Below are positions 43,546 through 50,668 of a stretch of DNA of 64,000 nt, piece by piece. A program made the position numbers and the translations under genes. Source of the DNA: Janthinobacterium agaricidamnosum NBRC 102515 = DSM 9628 (lineage in GTDB: Bacteria > Pseudomonadota > Gammaproteobacteria > Burkholderiales > Burkholderiaceae_D); assembly GCF_000723165.1 (NCBI RefSeq), contig NZ_HG322949.1:3575101-3639100 (forward strand). The letters are read 5' to 3'. Within the stretch, counting starts at the first letter, position 1. Each line of letters begins with the position of its first letter. The notes under the pieces were generated by a model that ran no database searches, was not told the DNA's origin, and worked only from the letters and a program-made list of their open reading frames with translations.

Positions 43546-44211
43546 ATGAGCACAACCATGCAGACCGCCGCCGACCTTCCGGTTACCGAAGAACTGGAAT
43601 ACGCCACCTCTTGCGCGCTGCCGACGCCGTGGGCGCAGTTCACGCTGCACGCCTTTATCGAACACGCCACTGGCAAGGAACACCTGGCGATGACGCTGGG
43701 CGACATCGGCGATGGCCAGCCGGTGCTGGCGCGCGTGCATTCCGAATGCCTGACCGGCGACGTGCTGTTTTCGCAGCGCTGCGATTGCGGCGCGCAACTG
43801 GAAGGCGCGCTGAAACGCATCGCCGCCGAAGGCCGCGGCATCTTGCTGTACCTGCGCCAGGAAGGCCGCGGCATCGGCTTGATCAACAAGATCCGCGCCT
43901 ACCGCCTGCAAGAAGCGGGCGCCGACACGGTGCAAGCCAATGAACAGCTGGGTTTCAAGGCCGATGCGCGCAATTACGCGCTGTGCAAGCCGATGTTCGG
44001 CCAGTTCGGCATCAAGAGCCTGCGCCTGATGACCAATAACCCGCGTAAGATCGACGCGATGGAAAAAATCGGCGTCACGGTGGCCGAGCGGGTGCCGCTG
44101 CTGGTCAACCGCAACGCCTTCAACCAGCATTACCTGAATACCAAGGCAAGCAAGCTGGGTCACATGATGACCCCGGTCACCCCGCCTGCCGTCGAGGATG
44201 GCGCACTGTAA
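43546..44211 (+). CDS. ribA: GTP cyclohydrolase II
   Basis: 221 residues, stand-alone (no RibB fusion). The zinc site CLTGDVLFSQRCDCG and the catalytic region YLRQEGRGIGLINKIRAY are intact, as is MTNNPRKIDAM. It opens the GTP imidazole ring, the first committed step of riboflavin synthesis, in the cytoplasm. An upstream hairpin but no FMN riboswitch is visible. The secreted-protease gene follows 18 bases later and may be co-transcribed. Confidence 0.95.
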   Translation: MSTTMQTAADLPVTEELEYATSCALPTPWAQFTLHAFIEHATGKEHLAMTLGDIGDGQPVLARVHSECLTGDVLFSQRCDCGAQLEGALKRIAAEGRGILLYLRQEGRGIGLINKIRAYRLQEAGADTVQANEQLGFKADARNYALCKPMFGQFGIKSLRLMTNNPRKIDAMEKIGVTVAERVPLLVNRNAFNQHYLNTKASKLGHMMTPVTPPAVEDGAL

Positions 44212-44229
44212 GTATCAGCAAAGGGCTGC

Positions 44230-45576
44230 ATGAAATCCTCCAAGTTTGTCCGGCTGCTTGCCTTCGGCGGCGCGCTGGCGCTGACGGCCGGCGCCGCGCT
44301 GGCCGCGCCGTCCGCGGCTACCAGCGGCACCGCCGCCAATAGCGCCGCCCTGCCGGCGCCGTCCAGCGCCGCGCAAAAACTGTATACGTCGGCCCGCGAC
44401 GATATCCTGCAAATCCGCGTGCTGCTGAAAAACGGCCGCACCCAGTCGTCGGTCGGTTCCGGTTTCCTGATCGGCACCGGCAACCTGGTGCTGACCAATT
44501 ACCACGTGGTGTCGCAATTCGCGCTCGATCCGGATACCTATGTCGGCGAATGGGTCGATACCGGCGGCAAGCGCGGCAACGTCGAATTGCTGGCGGTGGA
44601 TGTGCTGCACGACCTGGCCGTGGTGCGCGTCAGCCGCAACGGCACCGGCTTTTTCAAGATGCCGGCCACGCTGGCGCCGCTGACCCAGGGGCAATATTTG
44701 TATTCGCTGGGCAATCCGCTGGACCTCGGCTTCGCGATTTCCGAAGGCGCGTACAACGGCGTGATCACGCGCAGCTTTTACGACCAGCTGATGTTTACCG
44801 GCCCGATCAACGCCGGCATGAGCGGCGGCCCCAATGTCACCGCCAACGGCGACGTGGCCGGCATCAATGTCTCGAAACGGCTGGACGGCGAATTGGTCAG
44901 CTTCCTGGTGCCGGCCCGCTACGCCCAGGACTTGTTGAACAGGGTGGCGCGGCAAAACAAGCCGCCCAAGGATTTCAAGCCGCTGGTGACCGAGCAATTG
45001 CTGGTGCACCAGCAACGCATGATCGACAGCTTGCTGGCCACGCCGCTGACCTTGAAGGCGATGGGCCCGTACCGGGTGCCGGTGCGCGATTCGGACCAGA
45101 TGCGTTGCTGGGGCTCGTCCAACGCCAAGGCCGATAAACCGTATATGGTCGACAACACCAACTGCGCCATGGAATCGGCGATCTTCATTTCCGAAGCGCT
45201 GCAGACCGGGCAAGTATCGATACGCCATCAATTCTTGCGCAGCAGCAGGCTCGGTCCGCTGCGCTTTGCCGAATTGGCCGGCGCATCGTTCAAGAATGAA
45301 AATTTCGGCAGCGCCAAGAGCAGCCACCTGACCGGCCCGCTGTGCACCGAACAATTTGTCCAGAACAAGACCCTGCCCTTGCGCGCCGTGATGTGCGTGC
45401 GCGCCTACCGCAAGTTCCCCGGGCTGTATAACTTTTCGCTGCTGACCGCCAGCACCGACAGCGGCCAGATGAGCTTGCAAAGCCGGATCGACGTGCGCGG
45501 CGTTTCCTACGACAATGGCTTGCGCAGCACCCGCGCCTTCCTCGATGCGCTGGCGCGCGACGGGAGCAAGCCATGA
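44230..45576 (+). CDS. Secreted trypsin-like serine protease (S1C-like) with C-terminal extension
   Basis: 448 residues. A signal peptide (LLAFGGALALTAGAALA) is followed by an Ala/Ser-rich linker and a chymotrypsin-fold domain (about 55-235). The triad is complete: His in LTNYHVV, Asp in HDLAVVRV, Ser in AGMSGGPN. There is no PDZ domain; the remaining about 200 residues contain cysteines (MRCWG, DNTNCAME, LCTEQF, VMCVRAY) and no known motif. The stop overlaps the FHA gene start by ATGA, so the two proteins are made together. Its substrate is unknown. Confidence 0.85.
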   Translation: MKSSKFVRLLAFGGALALTAGAALAAPSAATSGTAANSAALPAPSSAAQKLYTSARDDILQIRVLLKNGRTQSSVGSGFLIGTGNLVLTNYHVVSQFALDPDTYVGEWVDTGGKRGNVELLAVDVLHDLAVVRVSRNGTGFFKMPATLAPLTQGQYLYSLGNPLDLGFAISEGAYNGVITRSFYDQLMFTGPINAGMSGGPNVTANGDVAGINVSKRLDGELVSFLVPARYAQDLLNRVARQNKPPKDFKPLVTEQLLVHQQRMIDSLLATPLTLKAMGPYRVPVRDSDQMRCWGSSNAKADKPYMVDNTNCAMESAIFISEALQTGQVSIRHQFLRSSRLGPLRFAELAGASFKNENFGSAKSSHLTGPLCTEQFVQNKTLPLRAVMCVRAYRKFPGLYNFSLLTASTDSGQMSLQSRIDVRGVSYDNGLRSTRAFLDALARDGSKP

Positions 45577-46565
45577 AAGCGCCCTACTTCATTGAAACCC
45601 TGGCGCGCAACGGCGACGTCTTGAACCGCCAGCAAGTGGCCAGCCTGCCGATACGGCTGGGACGCGCGTATGACAACGACGTCATCCTCGACGACTTGCA
45701 TACCGCGCCGCAACACGCGCTGATCGAAGACGACGGCGCCGGTGGACTGGTGCTGCGCGACCTCGGCAGCCTGAACGGCAGTATTCATCACGGCAAACGC
45801 GAAGCCAGCATTGCCTTGAGCGGCCATACCGTGGTGCGCCTGGGACACACCAGCCTGCGCGTGCGCGGCGCCGACCACGCGGTGCCGGCCGAATTGACCG
45901 ACACCGCCATCCATAGCTGGGAAGGCCGCACGCCGGCCTTGCTGGGCTTGGCCATGGTCGCGCTGGCGGCGCTGGTCAGCAACTGGATCGGCGATGTCGA
46001 CAGTTTCGATCCGATCAACTACCTGCTGGTGATCGCCGGCGGACTGGGCGGCGCGCTGGTGTGGGGCGGCGTCTGGGCCGTCGCCAACCGGCTGTTCGGC
46101 AGCCTGGCGCGCTTCGGCCGCCACCTGTTCATCCTCGGTTGCGGACTGGTGGCGATGGAAGTGTGGATCGGTCTCAGCAGCGCCATCGCTTATGCCTATT
46201 CGCAAGAATGGCTGACGCGCTTCGGCAGCCATGTGGTGGTCGCCATCATCTGCTGCATGATTTTCTTCCACCTGTGCACCATCAAGGCCCGGCATGCGCG
46301 CCGTTTCGCGGCCGCCAGCGCGATCTTGCTGATACTGATTTCCGGCTTGAACTTGATGAGCGGCTTGCAGCGCAGCGGCCGCCTCGGCAACGAACTGTAT
46401 ATGTCGGTCTTGCTGCCGCCCGCCTTCAGGCTCAGCGCCAACCATGGACCGGACGAATTCTTCGCCAACGCGGCCAGGCTGAAAGCCAGGGTCGACGCCG
46501 ACCGCAACAAGCATGTCGGCGACGATATCTCCGGCGAAGATGACGATGGCGGCGAGGATGAGTGA
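45573..46565 (+). CDS. Membrane protein with N-terminal FHA domain
   Basis: 330 residues. The FHA domain (about 5-95) shows LGRAYDNDVIL, PQHALIE and LRDLGSLNGS, the phosphothreonine-binding pattern. About five or six membrane helices follow (about 125-275), and the tail is strongly acidic (DDISGEDDDGGEDE). The FHA module would face the cytoplasm. Coupling to the secreted protease suggests a signalling or secretion pair spanning the inner membrane; no Ser/Thr kinase gene is nearby to supply the phosphorylated partner. Confidence 0.85.
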   Translation: MKAPYFIETLARNGDVLNRQQVASLPIRLGRAYDNDVILDDLHTAPQHALIEDDGAGGLVLRDLGSLNGSIHHGKREASIALSGHTVVRLGHTSLRVRGADHAVPAELTDTAIHSWEGRTPALLGLAMVALAALVSNWIGDVDSFDPINYLLVIAGGLGGALVWGGVWAVANRLFGSLARFGRHLFILGCGLVAMEVWIGLSSAIAYAYSQEWLTRFGSHVVVAIICCMIFFHLCTIKARHARRFAAASAILLILISGLNLMSGLQRSGRLGNELYMSVLLPPAFRLSANHGPDEFFANAARLKARVDADRNKHVGDDISGEDDDGGEDE

Positions 46566-46566
46566 C

Positions 46567-46592
46567 AAAAAAAGCCCGCTTGAAGCGGGCTT
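46567..46592 (-). terminator. Terminator of the PEP-CTERM gene
   Basis: Minus-strand AAGCCCGC-TTCAA-GCGGGCTT followed by five further T. It starts two bases after the FHA stop codon on the opposite strand and so may also stop that transcript. Confidence 0.75.
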
Positions 46593-46648
46593 ATGAATTA
46601 CCGGTAAGTAATCATGAAATACAACAAGAACACCAGGGGGAGATTCGT

Positions 46649-47353
46649 TTATGCACGCACACCCTGCGCCGCAAACTTGTCCGACCTGCCGCGCGTTTCG
46701 CGCCGCGCGCTGAAAGCCAGCAAACCCATGCCGATCAATAACATCGCATAGATGCCGGGTTCCGGTACCGGCGACACCAGGTTGTCGGTATTGCTGAAAG
46801 TGGTGAAGCTGGCGCTGCTGCCAGCCTTGAACTGGGCTTGCTGCAAACCGCCGCAGCAGGCTTCCAGGCCATAGATGTTCAAGGTGTGGTTGCCGGCGGC
46901 CAGGTTCAGCGCGATATTGAAGTACTGTCCGGGCGTATTGTACGCACCGGCCCAGTACATATCGCTGCTGCTGTAGCCATAGGCGACGCCATCGACGAAG
47001 ATCGCGCCGCCCTTGCTAAAGTCGACGCCGGAACGGATCGTCCACAAGCCCGCATTGGCGGCACTGACGCCGAAGTCGACGGTCGATTTGAAGGCGATAC
47101 TCGACAGGCTGCCGCCCAACAGCGACTGGCTGGCAATATTGTCATAAATGGCCACCGTCTTGCTGGTAGCGGCCCCAGCCGGGCTGGCCAGCGCGGCGTC
47201 GACCACCGAACGGTAAGCGGCCGCCGAATTTTGCGCGGCGGCGTTGGAATTGGCGGTCTGGATGGTGATCGTGCTCGCTTGTGCCGCACTGGACACCAGC
47301 ACGGCGGAACCCATCATGGCGAAGGCGAGCGATAAAGTCGTGGTACGTTTCAT
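46649..47353 (-). CDS. PEP-CTERM sorting-domain protein
   Basis: 234 residues. A signal peptide (LSLAFAMMGSAVLVSSAAQA) and a C-terminal VPEPGIYAMLLIGMGLLAFSARR, i.e. the PEP motif, a membrane segment and Arg cluster recognised by exosortase. The middle is Ser/Ala/Gly-rich with a LNIYGLEACCGGLQQ stretch. Such proteins are processed and anchored or released into the extracellular matrix together with exopolysaccharide. GGAGA lies before the ATG. No exosortase gene is in the window and no sigma-54 site was found upstream. Confidence 0.9.
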   Translation of the reverse strand: MKRTTTLSLAFAMMGSAVLVSSAAQASTITIQTANSNAAAQNSAAAYRSVVDAALASPAGAATSKTVAIYDNIASQSLLGGSLSSIAFKSTVDFGVSAANAGLWTIRSGVDFSKGGAIFVDGVAYGYSSSDMYWAGAYNTPGQYFNIALNLAAGNHTLNIYGLEACCGGLQQAQFKAGSSASFTTFSNTDNLVSPVPEPGIYAMLLIGMGLLAFSARRETRGRSDKFAAQGVRA

Positions 47354-47902
47354 AAATTTCTCCGGAAATCAAAAAGATCTGGCGGCGGGCGCCGGAGTTA
47401 AATTCACGCTACGTCTTGGCGTGCTGGCGGCATCGACTGCATGCCTGGGGCGGAGACCGGCCGTTTATTCAAGTTCACCTGAACCTCCAGGATTGCGGCG
47501 GCGCACATTGCGTGGCGGCGGCAACTGCCTTGAAAAGATTTTTGGTTTTCAAGGCAAAACATCGAAAGAGTGGCGGATCGCTACATCACTGAAAACAATT
47601 CTATACCAATTTTCCGCAAAGAAAAATATTTTTCTTTTTTACCATCTAAGATTACTCAATAACAAGAGCAAGCCTGGCGGTTTGTGCCGTATGACAAGGC
47701 GATTTTGTCTCACTATCACCACGCAGGACACCCGTTCATCTGTTGCAATAATGCCACGCCGGCACGCACATAAAGACCGGTCTATCGACGGCGATCATGG
47801 ACAGCGCCTGGTTTGCGTTTCTTTTCATATCGGGTACACCACACCGCCGGGCGACATGGCAAAATGCAGACATGCATCTAATGTCTTCATGGAGATCAGG
47901 AC
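47354..47902. other. Long noncoding divergent region
   Basis: 549 bases, more AT-rich than its surroundings from about 47530 to 47680. It carries an 11-bp perfect inverted repeat, TGCCTTGAAAA (47526-47536) and TTTTCAAGGCA (47546-47556), with a 9-base loop and no U-run on either strand. One open frame crosses it on the plus strand but has no protein character. Promoters of the PEP-CTERM gene and of the YjbR gene must lie here. Confidence 0.5.
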
Positions 47903-48244
47903 ATGGTTGATTTGAACGAGCTCAGGTATCTGGCGCTGTCATTTCCCGATACCACCGAGGAAGAACATCACGACCGCCCGTCATTCCGGGTCGGCGGCAA
48001 GATTTTCGCGACCTTGCCGGACGATGAGCATATCAATGTCATGCTGGACGCCGAAGCCGCCCATATCGCCACCGTCATCACGCCGGACGCCTGCGAAAAA
48101 CTGCTGTGGGGAGAACGGCTGGCAGGCATCACGGTCAAGCTGGCCGCGGCCGAGCTGGACATGCTGGCCGCCGTGCTGACCGCGGCCTGGCGCCGCAAGG
48201 CTCCCGGCGACCTGGCCCGCTCGATCGATCCGGCAACCTTATGA
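47903..48244 (+). CDS. MmcQ/YjbR family protein
   Basis: 113 residues, typical for the family. The N-terminus LSFPDTTEEEHHDRPSFRVGGKIFA and the central LPDDEHINVMLDAE follow the YjbR pattern of a small alpha/beta double-wing fold that may bind DNA. No specific function is established. GGAG eight bases before the ATG supports this start. It stands alone. Confidence 0.88.
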   Translation: MVDLNELRYLALSFPDTTEEEHHDRPSFRVGGKIFATLPDDEHINVMLDAEAAHIATVITPDACEKLLWGERLAGITVKLAAAELDMLAAVLTAAWRRKAPGDLARSIDPATL

Positions 48245-48275
48245 CCGCAATGACGGCCTGATGACGACGGCGGCA

Positions 48276-48401
48276 TCAGCACGGACAGTGGCGCAACAGC
48301 ATCGTCACCAATTGCTGCCATTGTTCGCGCGAAACGCCCGCCGCCGCCTGCACCGCCATGCCTTGCGACAAGGTCATCACATAACGCGCCGGCTGTTCCG
48401 A
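48276..48401 (-). pseudogene. C-terminal remnant of a TetR-family regulator
   Basis: The minus strand encodes ARYVMTLSQGMAVQAAAG followed by VSREQWQQLVTMLLRHCPC and TGA at 48278-48276, the characteristic end of many TetR regulators. Upstream of about 48401 the similarity stops and no helix-turn-helix can be found, so the gene lost its first 150 or so codons. Confidence 0.6.
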
Positions 48402-48600
48402 TCGGCAACATCATCGGCGGCTGGGCGGTCGGCAAGAGCGAACGCGGCGCGCTGTTCGCGCTCGGCTGCTCGGCGACGATCTGTCCGACTCGACGGCGAC
48501 TTGCCGCCAGGTATCAATACGGGCCGTCGCTCTGTCCGGCATACAACGGTCCTCTTGTGCGATGGGCGGAGAAATCGATTATAGTTTCTGTCTCTCAACA
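48393..48600 (+). pseudogene. Possible fragment of an MFS transporter
   Basis: Plus-strand codons read PIGNIIGGWAVGKSERGALF then ALGCSATI, like a glycine-rich transmembrane loop of an MFS exporter, then lose protein character. Together with the TetR tail directly to the left it looks like the scar of a deletion that removed the interior of a divergent tetR-MFS pair. The match is short. Confidence 0.3.
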
Positions 48601-48617
48601 TCACGGAAAACCGCACC

Positions 48618-49142
48618 ATGGAAGCATCCGACACCCTGCAAACCTGGTTAACTGAAGAAGCGGCGATCCGCGCCAGGCTGGGCCCCGCGGGCGTGGTCGG
48701 CCGCGATCAGTTACGTGAAAATAATGGCCTGGATTTCATGAACGGCATCACGGCAGGGAAATTTCCATCGGCTCCGATTGCCGAATTGCTGGGTTTTATC
48801 CCGGTCAGCATGGAAGCCGGCAGGGTGGTGCTCCAGGGTACGCCGCGCTTCGACCATTACAACCCCAGCGGCAGCGTGCACGGCGGGTATGCGGCGACCC
48901 TGCTCGATACGGCGCTTGGTTGCGCAATCCACACGATGCTGCCGGCCGGCAAAGGCTTCAGCACGCTGGAATTGAAAGTGAACTACATCCGCGCGATGAG
49001 CGACCAGACCGGCCCGGTACGCGCGGAAGGCAAGGTCATCAGCGTCGGCGGCCAGGTCGGCATCGCCGAAGGCCGCATCACCGACGCCAATGGCAAGCTG
49101 TACGCGTTTGCCACCACCACTTGCCTGATTTTCCCCATCTAG
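48618..49142 (+). CDS. PaaI-type hotdog-fold thioesterase
   Basis: 174 residues. The hotdog motif YNPSGSVHGGYAATLLDTALGCA, with the catalytic Asp region, and the paired strand STLELKVNYIRAM are complete; a 45-residue N-terminal helical extension is typical of the group. It hydrolyses acyl- or aryl-CoA thioesters in the cytoplasm. The TAG stop is formed by TA of the host and the first G of the inserted repeat element at 49142. Confidence 0.88.
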   Translation: MEASDTLQTWLTEEAAIRARLGPAGVVGRDQLRENNGLDFMNGITAGKFPSAPIAELLGFIPVSMEAGRVVLQGTPRFDHYNPSGSVHGGYAATLLDTALGCAIHTMLPAGKGFSTLELKVNYIRAMSDQTGPVRAEGKVISVGGQVGIAEGRITDANGKLYAFATTTCLIFPI

Positions 49143-49271
49143 AGCCTATCCCAGTAGTGAGCGTCGTCAGCTGGCCGCGCATCAGCAGCGCGGACCAGGC
49201 GTGAGGAGCAAGCCAGTCCCCGCTGCTGAGGGGCGCCAGAAGAGGGCGTATTCATCTACTGGGATAGGCTC
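49142..49271 (-). mobile_element. MITE-like element, copy 1 (130 bp)
   Basis: Bounded by the 16-base terminal inverted repeats GAGCCTATCCCAGTAG and CTACTGGGATAGGCTC, perfect between the two ends. Flanks are CTA and TTA, in keeping with a TNA/TA target. No transposase is encoded. The inside aligns to copy 2 (50711-50869) when reverse-complemented, but lacks about 30 bases found there. It occupies nearly the whole gap between two convergent genes, from the last base of one stop codon to four bases before the other. Confidence 0.75.
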
Positions 49272-49275
49272 TTAA

Positions 49276-50460
49276 TTACTCGGCGACGATACGCAGCAAG
49301 CGGCCATTGCTTTCATCGGTCAGCGCATACAGCTGGCCATCCGGCCCTTGCCGCACGTCGCGCACGCGGGCACCGATGGCCAGCCGTTCCTGGCCGGTGA
49401 CGTTGCCGTTGGCGTCGAGCGCGATGCGGCGGATATCCTGCGCCGCCAGCCCGCCGCTGAAGACGCTGCCGTTCCATGCCGCGATCTTGCCGCCGTTATA
49501 CACCGCCAGGCCGGACGGCGCCGGCGACGGCACCCACGCCACTTTCGGATTGATCATGCCGGGCACTTCATGCTTGCCGACCGGCTGGTGGGTCTGGTAA
49601 TCGGCGCCGTAGGTTTGCAAGGGCCAGCCGTAATTGCCGCCGCCTTCGACCAGGTTCAGCTCATCGCCGCCATAGGGACCGTGTTCGGTGGCCCAGACCC
49701 GTCCGGAGACCGGATCGCGCGCCAGTCCCTGCACGTTACGGTGGCCGTAGGACCAGATTTCCGGCAGCGCGCCCTGTCTTGCCGCCAGCGGATTGCCGGG
49801 CGCGGCCTTGCCCTGGTCGGTCAGCCGCAAGATCGAACCGAGGTGGCTGCCCAGGTTCTGGGCCTGGTCGCGCGCCAGCATATTGCCGATGCGCAGCGGC
49901 GGATTGCCGCCATCGGCGACGCTCATCAACAGGCTACCGTCCGGCAAGAACAACAGGCGCGAACCGAAATGCTGGCCGCCGCTCTTGTCGGGTATCGCCT
50001 TGAACAGCGTCCTGATGCTGTGCACCCGCTTGCCGTCGAACAGGCCCTGAACCAGCGTGCTGCGGTTATTCTGGTTATCGCCGGTCGACATGGTCATATA
50101 CACCCGCACATTATTCGGATCCTTGTCTTGCGGATGCAGCGCGATATCGAGCAAACCACCCTGCCCACCGGAAAATACGGCCGGCAAGCCATCCAGCGCG
50201 ACCGTGTCGAAACGCTGGCCGTTCAACACATGCAGCGTGCCGTATTTGCCGGTGACCAGCGCGCGGCCATCCGGCAGCCAGGCCAGGCCCCACGGATTGG
50301 GAATGCCGCCGGCCACGGTGACGGCGCGCCACGCCTGCTGCGCGGCCGGCGGCTGTCCGCTGGCCGGCAATTCGGCGTGGACAAGGGGAACGGCCAGCAG
50401 CAGCGCGAGCGCGGCGGCGAGTTGGCGGCGGATGGACTTGATCGGGCTGGTTCGGTGCAT
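49276..50460 (-). CDS. PQQ-dependent aldose/sorbosone sugar dehydrogenase family protein
   Basis: 394 residues from ATG 50460 with AGGAGAACCCC upstream. Signal peptide AAALALLLAVPLVHA. Six-bladed propeller of the soluble glucose dehydrogenase family: LPNPWGLAW-like start (GGIPNPWGLAWLPDG), QGGLLDIALHP, HFGSRLLFLPDGSLLMSVAD, SYGHRNVQGLARDP and EHGPYGGDELN. It oxidises sugars in the periplasm using PQQ. No pqq genes are in the window. It is flanked on both sides by copies of the MITE-like element. Confidence 0.88.
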   Translation of the reverse strand: MHRTSPIKSIRRQLAAALALLLAVPLVHAELPASGQPPAAQQAWRAVTVAGGIPNPWGLAWLPDGRALVTGKYGTLHVLNGQRFDTVALDGLPAVFSGGQGGLLDIALHPQDKDPNNVRVYMTMSTGDNQNNRSTLVQGLFDGKRVHSIRTLFKAIPDKSGGQHFGSRLLFLPDGSLLMSVADGGNPPLRIGNMLARDQAQNLGSHLGSILRLTDQGKAAPGNPLAARQGALPEIWSYGHRNVQGLARDPVSGRVWATEHGPYGGDELNLVEGGGNYGWPLQTYGADYQTHQPVGKHEVPGMINPKVAWVPSPAPSGLAVYNGGKIAAWNGSVFSGGLAAQDIRRIALDANGNVTGQERLAIGARVRDVRQGPDGQLYALTDESNGRLLRIVAE

Positions 50461-50668
50461 GGGGTTCTCCTGTCGTTTCAAAGCGGCATGATTGCATCGC
50501 ATGCCTATTTGACCATATTTCCACCAAGACAGCGCCGCGCACGCATGAAAGGCCCAATAAAACACGCACATTAACTGGATTTAATGATTTGCAAAGGCTG
50601 ACTTAAGCCGCGTAGTCGCATAGTGCAATGTAACAAACACTCTCACGGTCCGACTATGGAAACGCACC

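Noticed and set aside
47354..47480. Sigma-54 promoter for the PEP-CTERM gene
   Set aside because: No TGGCAC-N5-TTGCA-like sequence was found upstream of the gene.
47244..47915. Plus-strand frame of 223 codons crossing the PEP-CTERM gene start and the noncoding gap
   Set aside because: No protein-like segment, no ribosome site, and it overlaps a certain gene.
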